Shown piece by piece: positions 1 to 6,251 of a stretch of DNA of 20,467 nucleotides (its first letter is position 1; each line of letters begins with the position of its first letter). The position numbers and the translations under genes were made by a program. Source of the DNA: JAIYCX01 sp964353175 (lineage in GTDB: Bacteria > Bdellovibrionota_C > UBA2361 > SZUA-149 > DAOLCO01); NCBI GenBank assembly GCA_964353175.1, contig CAYGUX010000035.1, forward strand, positions 1 to 20,467, written 5' to 3'. A model generated the notes under the pieces. It did no database searches, was not told the DNA's origin, and saw only the letters and a list, made by a program, of their open reading frames with translations.

Positions 1-52
<52 letters not shown>

Positions 53-146
53 CAGGCGAAATGACGAAGTGAACACCATGAGTGCCAAAACACTGTGAAT
101 GCCAAAACCCAGCGACCTCCATAACCCATCATACTTCGCCTTTTTG

Positions 147-219
147 AGCGGGAGACGAGACTCGAACTCGCGGCCCTCAGCTTGGAAGGCTGATGCTCTA
201 CCAACTGAGCTACTCCCGC
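147..219 (-). tRNA. tRNA-Gly (anticodon TCC)
   Basis: The complete cloverleaf can be drawn on the minus strand. The acceptor is GCGGGAG paired with CTCCCGC, the D arm has GCTC/GAGC, and the anticodon stem TCAGC/GCTGA encloses CTTCCAA (anticodon UCC, glycine GGA/GGG). The T arm is GCGAG/CTCGT with loop TTCGAGT. The discriminator is U and the CCA end is not fully encoded (the genome reads CAA). It lies 116 bases after tRNA-Tyr and 94 bases before tRNA-Thr, most likely in one transcript. Confidence 0.96.
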
Positions 220-335
220 ATAAAATCTTTGGTTGGTTTATCACATTAGCAAGCAATGGTCTATGTATCTGCTTGATAGAATGAAATAAAAACAACCCAA
301 AACCCCTAGAATCACTACTAAATCAAGTTTAAAAA

Positions 336-419
336 TGGTGGGGATAGGATTTGAACCTATGTAGCGCGAAGCGCAACGGGTTTACAGCCCGTCCCCTTTA
401 ACCACTCGGGCACCCCACC
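336..419 (-). tRNA. tRNA-Tyr (anticodon GTA), class II with long variable arm
   Basis: On the minus strand the acceptor GGTGGGG pairs with CCCCACC, followed by discriminator A. The anticodon loop CTGTAAA gives GUA (tyrosine). The long variable arm GCGC-TTC-GCGC marks a bacterial class II tRNA, and the T arm ATAGG/CCTAT is intact. It is the first gene of the Tyr-Gly-Thr cluster, so the promoter should lie to its right, before base 480. Confidence 0.97.
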
Positions 420-444
420 AGAAATTAAATTCCGATGCGTACAA

Positions 445-475
445 ATAATAAAATTAGGGAAAAAGCAAGTCTCAA
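445..475 (-). promoter_or_regulatory. possible promoter of the tRNA Tyr-Gly-Thr cluster
   Basis: Upstream of tRNA-Tyr the minus strand has TTGAGA (470-475) and TATTAT (445-450), 19 bases apart, or TTATTA at 18. The spacing is long, so the exact boxes are uncertain. A promoter is required here because the gene to the right is divergent. Confidence 0.3.
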
Positions 476-554
476 ATATCTAATTTATTTAAAAATCATA
501 GGCCCCACCCTCACCCTCCTAGTAAATACAGGGACTTAGCACCAAAAAGAAGTA

Positions 555-581
555 ATTAACTATCTTTTATGACTAGTTAAT
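555..581. repeat. 8-bp inverted repeat upstream of the thioredoxin-like gene
   Basis: ATTAACTA (555-562) and TAGTTAAT (574-581) are perfect complements separated by 11 bases. The repeat lies just upstream of the proposed promoter of the redox module. A dimeric regulator site is possible; chance in AT-rich DNA is also possible. Confidence 0.35.
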
Positions 582-584
582 AGT

Positions 585-613
585 ACAAGTCGCCAATATT
601 TTAATAATATAAT
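585..613 (+). promoter_or_regulatory. possible promoter of the redox module
   Basis: A perfect TATAAT at 608-613 lies 24 bases before the ATG at 638. The -35 position at 17-bp spacing (585-590, ACAAGT) is poor, so an activator may be needed. An AAGAG Shine-Dalgarno-like stretch (625-629) follows. Confidence 0.4.
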
Positions 614-637
614 TCAAACACCCTCAAGAGTTAAAAT

Positions 638-1150
638 ATGAAGTTAAAAATGACCACCTTAATCGCCTTAATCACTGTATTAATAGCAAATACAACTGTA
701 GTAAGTGCGGCAGAAGCAGGACAGTCATTTAGACCAGAAGACGTATCGGCAGTGAACGCTAGCTTTAGTGAGTTCCTATCAAATGTTCAACCTGACACTG
801 AGTATATCATTGTAGATTTTTGGGCTAGCTGGTGTGGAACTTGTGCGAGAACGTTACCTTTTTTCGCCTCTATTAATAAAAGATTTCCAAACCTAAAGAT
901 CAAAACAGTAACTGTAAACTTAGATACTGACCAATCAAAAGCCACTAAATTAATTGCTAAGATTGATTCTGACTCATTAGATGTTTACTATGACCCTAAA
1001 GCTGATCTTGCTAAAGTATTCAATATTAAGAGTATGCCGACCTCAATACTAATGGATAGAAATGGTAAGGTTCTCTCAGTTTTTGAAGACTTTTCAGAAA
1101 GTGGACTAGGGAAAATTGAATCCTCATTAAAAGATTTAGCATCACTTTAA
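638..1150 (+). CDS. exported thioredoxin-like (TlpA/ResA-type) protein
   Basis: A 170-residue protein with an N-terminal signal peptide (basic MKLK, hydrophobic 6-22, likely cleavage near A24-A27), so it should act in the periplasm. The redox centre is W65-C66-G67-T68-C69, in a typical thioredoxin context (VDFWASWCGTC). The cis-proline loop is at M133-P134-T135, and the C-terminal beta-alpha unit follows. The CGTC active site differs from the CGPC of cytoplasmic thioredoxin. Family knowledge: such proteins reduce disulfides in exported cysteine proteins, including apocytochrome CxxCH motifs. It heads a run whose later genes encode a cysteine-ended lipoprotein and a two-heme cytochrome, so a client among these neighbours is plausible (inference). 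The start ATG is supported by AAGAG 8 bases upstream. Confidence 0.9.
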   Translation: MKLKMTTLIALITVLIANTTVVSAAEAGQSFRPEDVSAVNASFSEFLSNVQPDTEYIIVDFWASWCGTCARTLPFFASINKRFPNLKIKTVTVNLDTDQSKATKLIAKIDSDSLDVYYDPKADLAKVFNIKSMPTSILMDRNGKVLSVFEDFSESGLGKIESSLKDLASL

Positions 1151-1204
1151 TTAGTGTTCTAAACAAACAAAATCAAAAAGCGGTACTAAGTACGAATATA
1201 TCCT

Positions 1205-1414
1205 ATGAAGCTTTTCTTTCTTCTAATTGTCTTAGGTCTTGGTTTGATGTCCTGTTCGAATGTTAAACCTTGGGAGAAACAAGCCTTTGCTAATGAGAAT
1301 ATGGGATTTTCTGCTCAGCCTACATACGAGACCTATATAGAACATGTTTATTTTTCAAAAGAAGCTCACCAAGGTGGATACGGTTCATCTGGTGGTGGTT
1401 GTGGCTGTAACTAG
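1205..1414 (+). CDS. DUF4266-family small lipoprotein
   Basis: A 69-residue lipoprotein. It has a signal peptide (MKLFFLLIVLGLGLM) with lipobox L-M-S-C17, then a conserved-looking KPWEK segment (21-25), EHVYFSKEA (46-54) and a Gly-rich tail ending Cys66-Gly-Cys68-Asn at the very C terminus. These features match what I remember of DUF4266. No enzymatic function is known to me. The two terminal cysteines could bind a metal, form a disulfide, or be the target of the thioredoxin-like protein 54 bases upstream. There is no clear Shine-Dalgarno. It lies between the thioredoxin-like gene and the DUF3570 barrel gene, an association I recall as recurrent for this family. Confidence 0.85.
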   Translation: MKLFFLLIVLGLGLMSCSNVKPWEKQAFANENMGFSAQPTYETYIEHVYFSKEAHQGGYGSSGGGCGCN

Positions 1415-1484
1415 GCCTTAAAAGATTGCCCCGCCCGATTCCCCCCTTATTGACATATTATTATGGCTAAAATTTCTGAGCCTT

Positions 1485-1490
1485 TATAAT
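1485..1490 (+). promoter_or_regulatory. possible -10 box (TATAAT) before the DUF3570 gene
   Basis: A perfect TATAAT lies 48 bases before the likely ATG at 1539. The best -35 at usual spacing is weak (TTATGG, 1461-1466, spacer 18). The better-looking TTGACA at 1450-1455 is 29 bases away, which is too far. It may be an internal promoter for the last three genes of the module. Confidence 0.3.
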
Positions 1491-1508
1491 CATCTAATGT
1501 ATCTAAAC

Positions 1509-1522
1509 AAGTGAATTCACTT
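1509..1522. promoter_or_regulatory. perfect 14-bp palindrome AAGTGAATTCACTT
   Basis: This self-complementary site lies 17-30 bases before the likely ATG of the DUF3570 gene. A further CACTT half-site follows at 1527-1531. The position, downstream of the TATAAT at 1485, suits a repressor operator or leader structure. No regulator is encoded nearby. Confidence 0.4.
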
Positions 1523-1538
1523 AGATCACTTGTTAAAA

Positions 1539-2648
1539 ATGGCGAAAGTTACAAAAAACAAACCAATCTGTTTAGGTAGCGCACTCATTGCTCTCAATGT
1601 TGCGGCTCCAGCAATTTCTCTTGCCCAAACAAAAATAACAGACTCTACCTTAGAAATTAGATACAATAATTATTTAGACTATCAGGATAGTGGGAATCGA
1701 ATAGGAGTTGAAGGTGGAACAATATACTTAGAAACGCCTTTAAACGCATCTTTGTCAATCAAGGGGTCATATGGTGTGGACTCAGTGTCTGGAGCTTCTC
1801 CAATATACTTAGATTCCTTATCCGGTGCATCTGCCTTAGGAATTAATGACTTTAGAAATAGTGGATTTGGTACTCTTACGTATCAAGCAGAGAAGTATTC
1901 CTTGGGGTTAAGTGGAAACTATTCTAATGAACAGGACTATGATTCCGTTGGTGGTAGCATTGAAACAAGATTTTGGACGGAAGATAAAAATTCAGTTTTT
2001 ATACTCTCTGCTGGTTCAAATATAGATCAAATATCAGCAACGAACAACCCTAGCATAGACGAAGAAAAGAAAACATGGAATGCAAGCGTCGGATTAATTC
2101 AAATTGTCACTCCAAAGACAAGTGTTTTAACCTCTCTAAACTATGCTAACGGGAATGGATATTTTTCAGATCCCTATAGACCTTTCGACTCTAGGCCCAG
2201 CTCAAGGGATACGTATTCAATATTGAGCAAAATAAACTACTATATTGAGGAGTTCGACTCAGCTCTACACAACACAGTCCGCTATGGCTATGATGCTTGG
2301 TCTATCCAATCTTTAATGTATGAAATTTCATACTATCATCCGATTTTCAAAAATCTAACATTAAAACCAAAAATTCGCTATTACAGCCAATCGAATGCAA
2401 GTTTTTTTAAAGGATTTTATCCACCAACCAATGACGACAACTTTTTCTCCGCAGACCAGCGGCTATCTGCATTTGGATCATTCACTGTAGGAATTGGTGC
2501 AATCATCAAAATCTCTGACTCCACCTCACTAGACTTTAGCTATGACTATTTCATCCAGGATAGTACCTTGGGTATCTACTCCTCAGATGTCGATCTTCAA
2601 TCATTGGAAGCTCGCTTCTTTACAATTGGGCTCAAATCCACCTTTTAA
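1539..2648 (+). CDS. DUF3570-family outer-membrane beta-barrel protein with two flavinylation-like motifs
   Basis: About 369 residues from ATG 1539; an in-frame TTG at 1530 would add three. There is no clear Shine-Dalgarno for either. A Sec-type signal peptide (hydrophobic stretch, then AISLAQ) is followed by alternating polar/aromatic beta-strand sequence to a C-terminal Phe, typical of an outer-membrane barrel. Numbered from TTG, residues 84-90 read DSVSGAS and residues 95-101 read DSLSGAS. Both match Dxx(S/T)GA(S/T), the pattern ApbE enzymes use to attach FMN to Thr/Ser. The next gene, two bases away, encodes an ApbE-type FMN transferase. I infer that the barrel, or a loop of it, may carry covalent FMN. 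The family itself has no established biochemical role that I know of. Confidence 0.82.
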   Translation: MAKVTKNKPICLGSALIALNVAAPAISLAQTKITDSTLEIRYNNYLDYQDSGNRIGVEGGTIYLETPLNASLSIKGSYGVDSVSGASPIYLDSLSGASALGINDFRNSGFGTLTYQAEKYSLGLSGNYSNEQDYDSVGGSIETRFWTEDKNSVFILSAGSNIDQISATNNPSIDEEKKTWNASVGLIQIVTPKTSVLTSLNYANGNGYFSDPYRPFDSRPSSRDTYSILSKINYYIEEFDSALHNTVRYGYDAWSIQSLMYEISYYHPIFKNLTLKPKIRYYSQSNASFFKGFYPPTNDDNFFSADQRLSAFGSFTVGIGAIIKISDSTSLDFSYDYFIQDSTLGIYSSDVDLQSLEARFFTIGLKSTF

Positions 2649-2650
2649 TT

Positions 2651-3619
2651 ATGCAGATATATAACTTCAATTTTAAAGCGCTTGGTGGGTACTGCGAAAT
2701 ACAAACTTTTAATACAGTATTGAGTAAAGCTGAAAGATTGGCGCTCCTAGTAGAAAAAGAAGTTCTTCGTATTCAACAAAAATATTCCCGCTACCTTGAG
2801 AACAGTGTAATAAGTCAAATAAACAGAAATGCTGGAATCTCATCCGTGGAAGCAGATGAAGAAACTATCGCTTTACTAGATTTGGCCGAAATTTGTTTTA
2901 TCAAAAGCGAGGGGGAATTTGACATCACTTCTGGAATATTAAGAAGCGTCTGGGATTTCTCACTCTCAAAACAACCAACCCAGAGCCAACTAAAGAAAGT
3001 ACTGCCTCTAATTGACTTTAATAACTTAAGTTGGTCCAACGAAAGTGTTTACCTTACAGAGCCTGGAATGGAAATTGACTTAGGTGGACTAGGCAAAGAA
3101 TATGCCCTAGAAAGGGCAAAAGAAATCTGCATCAAAGAGGGATGTGAGAACACCCTTATAAATTTCTCAGGAGATGTTGTCGCAGTAGGACCTAAACCTG
3201 ACCTCTCACCATGGATCGTTGGAATTGCCCACCCGCGATGCAAAAAAAGCGTCCTCTGCACGAGAAGCCTCTTTAAAGGCGCCCTAATTACTAGTGGTGA
3301 TTATGAAAGGTATTTCATTTCAGGGAACAAACGATTTAGCCATATACTATCCCCTAAAACCGGCTATTCTCCTCGTTTTTTTCAGAGCTGCACTATCTAT
3401 CATCAGTCACCTTTAATTGCAGGAGCACTGAGTACAATATCTTTTCTACTAGGAGCTGATAGGGCTAAGATGCTATTAAAAGAGTATGAAGCCAAATATC
3501 TATTTGTTGGTTGCGGAGAGGAAGATAAACTCGGTAACATAGATGGGGATATGGAAAAAGTTTTAAACCAAAATAGAAAAATAATAAACCTTAGAGAATA
3601 TGCCGAAACTCATTCATAA
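2651..3619 (+). CDS. ApbE-family FAD:protein FMN transferase, atypical
   Basis: A 322-residue ApbE-fold protein. Recognisable blocks are GEFDIT (88-93), the DLGGLGKEYA segment (143-152), NFSGD (171-175), ITSGDYERYF (213-222) and HILSPKTGYS (231-240). These enzymes split FAD and transfer FMN to Thr/Ser of an acceptor. Two features are unusual. First, there is no signal peptide, though most ApbE proteins are exported; no ATG/GTG/TTG lies between the upstream in-frame stop at 2561 and ATG 2651, so a missed leader is unlikely. Second, the usual metal-binding Asp in the late ADALAT-like block is Gly (AGALST, G258), while the Thr (T262) remains. Activity may therefore be altered. The gene starts 2 bases after the DUF3570 stop and overlaps the cytochrome gene by 20 bases, which implies coupling. 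Confidence 0.88.
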   Translation: MQIYNFNFKALGGYCEIQTFNTVLSKAERLALLVEKEVLRIQQKYSRYLENSVISQINRNAGISSVEADEETIALLDLAEICFIKSEGEFDITSGILRSVWDFSLSKQPTQSQLKKVLPLIDFNNLSWSNESVYLTEPGMEIDLGGLGKEYALERAKEICIKEGCENTLINFSGDVVAVGPKPDLSPWIVGIAHPRCKKSVLCTRSLFKGALITSGDYERYFISGNKRFSHILSPKTGYSPRFFQSCTIYHQSPLIAGALSTISFLLGADRAKMLLKEYEAKYLFVGCGEEDKLGNIDGDMEKVLNQNRKIINLREYAETHS

Positions 3620-4895
3620 ATTTTTACTCTTAAATCTAATCGGACTTTTATCAGCTTGTGGCGGCTCATCTAATTCAGATGATGTCAATGTTGATTTAGT
3701 ATTTCCAGAAGGTGAGAACTTAAAAGGTTCAGTTGCAAAGGGACAGTTTATTTTTGGATTGGCAGCTAATTCTGAGCGAATTACTAATTGTAACCCAGGA
3801 GAAGGTTGTGATGCTCTCTTTGAAGGAACTGCAGAAGATGGGGAAACACCAATCTCTTCTAATGGAAGAGTGTGTTTAGATTGCCATAGACCCAATGCAA
3901 ATTTTCAAATTGGTTCGATTTTACCGTTAAATAATAATGTCCCAGAAGAGGATCCTCTATTAAAATTTATAGATGCTGACGCTCAATTTAATCCTGACGC
4001 AAAATTCAATTTAAATGAATTTGGGTTAATCTTAATTAGACCACATAGATTTTCTAACTTTGATAAAAGCGATCCTTATATAAGGTTTAATGCTTGGCGG
4101 AAAATACCTTCAAATTTTAATACAGTATTTGGTCATGGCTTTGCTGCGGACTTAAGAGAAATTAACCTTCAGACTACTGATATTGCCGCCAGCATGTCCC
4201 ATACCCAATTGGACGATGTACCTTTTAAAAATATCATCGGACAAAGAAGACTTAATGATCTAAGTGCTTTTCAGTCAACTCTTATTAGCGATCCAAGATT
4301 AGAGGGTTTGCTCCATCCAAATGACAGCTCATACTCTCCTTCCTATAATGAGCTAATAGATGATCCTTACCTAACAGTAAATCTGACTACACCCCAAGAA
4401 AATAAAGGTAAAGAACTCTTCAATAAGTGGTGCTACACTTGCCACAATGTACCACAAATCTTTAGCAATCGATCTAACGCAGATAACAACAACCCAAATA
4501 TTCCTGGTCAAGGTTACGACATTGGTATCTCACAGGTGAATAAACTAGGTTTAGATTATCGTTACTACAACCTGGATACAGCTCAAAAAGAGTTAGTTAC
4601 CGTTCCCCTTAAAAGACAGAATGGAGAAAATGTTAATTTCCCTATTACTACAGATATAGGCTTAGCCGCGATTACTAGGCGATACGAAGACCTATATGTG
4701 TTCAAAGTGCCTCCACTTCGGAATCTTGAAGCTATGGGAACCTACATGCACGATGGATCACTTCGATCTATTGAAGAAGTAGTTAAATATTTCAACTCGG
4801 AGGAATTTAGATCTTCAGCTGGCGGAAAACAATTTCCAATTTACCTATCCCCTGAAGAAGAACAAGATCTTATAGCATTTTTAAAACGCTTATAA
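3600..4895 (+). CDS. lipoprotein diheme cytochrome c, CCP/MauG-like
   Basis: A 431-residue lipoprotein: signal peptide with lipobox L-S-A-C20, then a Ser/Asp-rich linker. Two c-type heme motifs are visible, CLDCH (92-96) and CYTCH (278-282). The C-terminal block PPLRNLEAMGTYMHDGS (371-387) is characteristic of the bacterial diheme cytochrome c peroxidase/MauG family, with M379 and M383 as candidate axial ligands. The N-terminal heme domain is divergent. Members of the class reduce peroxides or oxidise protein residues; which applies here cannot be told. It overlaps the ApbE gene by 20 bases and ends the plus-strand module. Lipidation would tether it to a membrane close to the barrel. Confidence 0.88.
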   Translation: MPKLIHKFLLLNLIGLLSACGGSSNSDDVNVDLVFPEGENLKGSVAKGQFIFGLAANSERITNCNPGEGCDALFEGTAEDGETPISSNGRVCLDCHRPNANFQIGSILPLNNNVPEEDPLLKFIDADAQFNPDAKFNLNEFGLILIRPHRFSNFDKSDPYIRFNAWRKIPSNFNTVFGHGFAADLREINLQTTDIAASMSHTQLDDVPFKNIIGQRRLNDLSAFQSTLISDPRLEGLLHPNDSSYSPSYNELIDDPYLTVNLTTPQENKGKELFNKWCYTCHNVPQIFSNRSNADNNNPNIPGQGYDIGISQVNKLGLDYRYYNLDTAQKELVTVPLKRQNGENVNFPITTDIGLAAITRRYEDLYVFKVPPLRNLEAMGTYMHDGSLRSIEEVVKYFNSEEFRSSAGGKQFPIYLSPEEEQDLIAFLKRL

Positions 4896-4928
4896 GATCT
4901 TAGTATGGTGAGTTGAGCGCTTAGTTAC

Positions 4929-4950
4929 AGACTAATATATGACTTAGTCT
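4929..4950. repeat. 7-bp inverted repeat in the convergent junction
   Basis: AGACTAA (4929-4935) and TTAGTCT (4944-4950) pair perfectly across 8 bases, between the cytochrome gene and the stop of the convergent small gene. It lacks a T-tract, so it is at best a weak terminator stem. Confidence 0.25.
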
Positions 4951-5171
4951 CTGCCACTACCTGCGTTCATTCTAGGTTTCATTGTACGTCGCTTATTCGA
5001 GCCACCATTGCCACTCCCACCTTGTCTTTGAGGTCTCCCCCTACCATTGTTATTATTAAAATCACCATTTGATCTAGACTTTGCCGCACGACCCTCGCCA
5101 TTAGCTGAAAAACCTGAGAGATTATGATGTGTCATTGGAACGTACCCTGGTGGATATTTGTTATCTTGCAT
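4944..5171 (-). CDS. small Gly/Asn/Arg-rich basic protein, unknown
   Basis: A 75-residue protein that I do not recognise. The N-terminal third is ordered-looking (YPPGYVPMTHHNLSGFSA). From about residue 27 it is low-complexity, rich in Gly, Asn, Arg and Lys, with RGR, KRR and NGG stretches like disordered RGG-type nucleic-acid-binding tails. There is no signal peptide or hydrophobic segment, so it should be cytoplasmic and basic. An AGGA sequence lies about 9 bases before ATG. It sits 57 bases after accA on the same strand and may be read from that transcript. An RNA- or ribosome-associated role is conceivable, but only from composition. It could also be spurious, though the start signal and packing argue for a gene. 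Confidence 0.6.
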   Translation of the reverse strand: MQDNKYPPGYVPMTHHNLSGFSANGEGRAAKSRSNGDFNNNNGRGRPQRQGGSGNGGSNKRRTMKPRMNAGSGRD

Positions 5172-5228
5172 TATGTATTTATCCTAACTTATTTATCAAT
5201 TCTAACTTTACTAAACTGTTAATTAATC

Positions 5229-6212
5229 CTACTTTCCATCAAAAGTACCCATCGCTCTAAATTTTTCGTAGCGCTTTTGAAGCAATGAATCTATTGGTTC
5301 ACTGTCAATTTCTTTTAAGTTTCTTGCAATTGCCAAACCAAGAAATTCCGCAGCTTTTTGATGATCTCTATGAGCACAACCTTTTGGCTCCTTTACAATC
5401 TCGTCGATGACCCCTGCTTTTAATAAGGGCTGAGCAGTGACTTTTAAAGCTTCCGCGGCAACTTCAGCATAAGTAGCTGCACTAGCTCCATCACTTTTCC
5501 CCCACAAAATAGATGCGCAACCTTCTGGAGAAATTACTGAATAAATCGCATTCTCCATCATTAATAATCGGTCACATACTCCTAAAGCTAAAGCTCCCCC
5601 ACTTCCACCCTCGCCTATCACAATTGATATAATGGGCGTTTTAAGGCCTGCTAATGTTTTAATACTAGAGGCAATAGCTTCCGCTTGCCCTCTAGCTTCA
5701 GCATCAATTCCTGGGTAAGCACCTTGAGTATCTATAAAAAGTAATAGTGGTAATTTAAACTTTTCAGCCAACCTAAAGAGTCTTTGGGCCTTTCTATTGC
5801 CTTCAGGCATAGTCATACCAAAGTTTCTCTTAATCCTATCCTGAGTTGTTCTTCCTCTTTGTTGCCCAATAACCATTACTGGAATTCCGTTAAAACGACC
5901 AATTCCACCAACCATAGCAGCATCGTCCCCGAATGCCCTATCTCCATGTAACTCAGAAAAATCTGTAATTAATCGAGAGATATAATCTAAGGTAAAAGGT
6001 CGATCAAAATGCCTCGAAAGTCGAACTTTTTGATATGTCTTTAAATTACCATAGACATCTCCTCTTGTCTTTTCAAGCTTTCTTTCAAGCTTTTCAACAT
6101 CATTCATAAGACTTAGATCTCCTGATTCAACCAAAGATCTAAGCCTAATTAATTCTTGTTCTATCTCTACAACAGGTTTTTCAAAATCTAAATATTGCCC
6201 AAAATCAAGCAT
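5229..6212 (-). CDS. accA: acetyl-CoA carboxylase carboxyltransferase subunit alpha
   Basis: A 327-residue AccA, close to the usual length of about 320. It forms the carboxyltransferase with AccD and makes malonyl-CoA from acetyl-CoA and carboxybiotin, the first step of fatty-acid synthesis. Diagnostic blocks are the helical N terminus (FGQYLDFEKP), GQQRGRTTQDRIKRNFGM, the FIDTQGAYPGIDAEARGQAE segment, the glycine-rich IGEGGSGGALALGV, and YSVISPEGCASILW. ATG 6212 has GGAA upstream. It lies 39 bases after miaA on the same strand. The AccA family is highly conserved, so the call is firm. accD is not in the window. Confidence 0.97.
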   Translation of the reverse strand: MLDFGQYLDFEKPVVEIEQELIRLRSLVESGDLSLMNDVEKLERKLEKTRGDVYGNLKTYQKVRLSRHFDRPFTLDYISRLITDFSELHGDRAFGDDAAMVGGIGRFNGIPVMVIGQQRGRTTQDRIKRNFGMTMPEGNRKAQRLFRLAEKFKLPLLLFIDTQGAYPGIDAEARGQAEAIASSIKTLAGLKTPIISIVIGEGGSGGALALGVCDRLLMMENAIYSVISPEGCASILWGKSDGASAATYAEVAAEALKVTAQPLLKAGVIDEIVKEPKGCAHRDHQKAAEFLGLAIARNLKEIDSEPIDSLLQKRYEKFRAMGTFDGK

Positions 6213-6226
6213 GATATAAATTCCAT

Positions 6227-6240
6227 ATTAAAATTTTAAT
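6227..6240. repeat. perfect AT-only 14-bp palindrome in the miaA-accA gap
   Basis: ATTAAAATTTTAAT occupies the middle of the 39-base gap, 14 bases before accA ATG. In AT-rich DNA this may be chance, but its position would suit a regulatory site for accA. Confidence 0.25.
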
Positions 6241-6251
6241 CTTAAGTAGTC

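Noticed and set aside
1205..1414. DUF4266 gene as a ribosomal peptide (RiPP) precursor with a GCGCN core
   Set aside because: It has a clear lipoprotein signal and lies beside no recognisable peptide-modifying enzyme.
1450..1490. TTGACA at 1450-1455 with TATAAT at 1485-1490 as one promoter
   Set aside because: The boxes are 29 bases apart, far beyond the usual 16-18, so they cannot form one sigma70 promoter.
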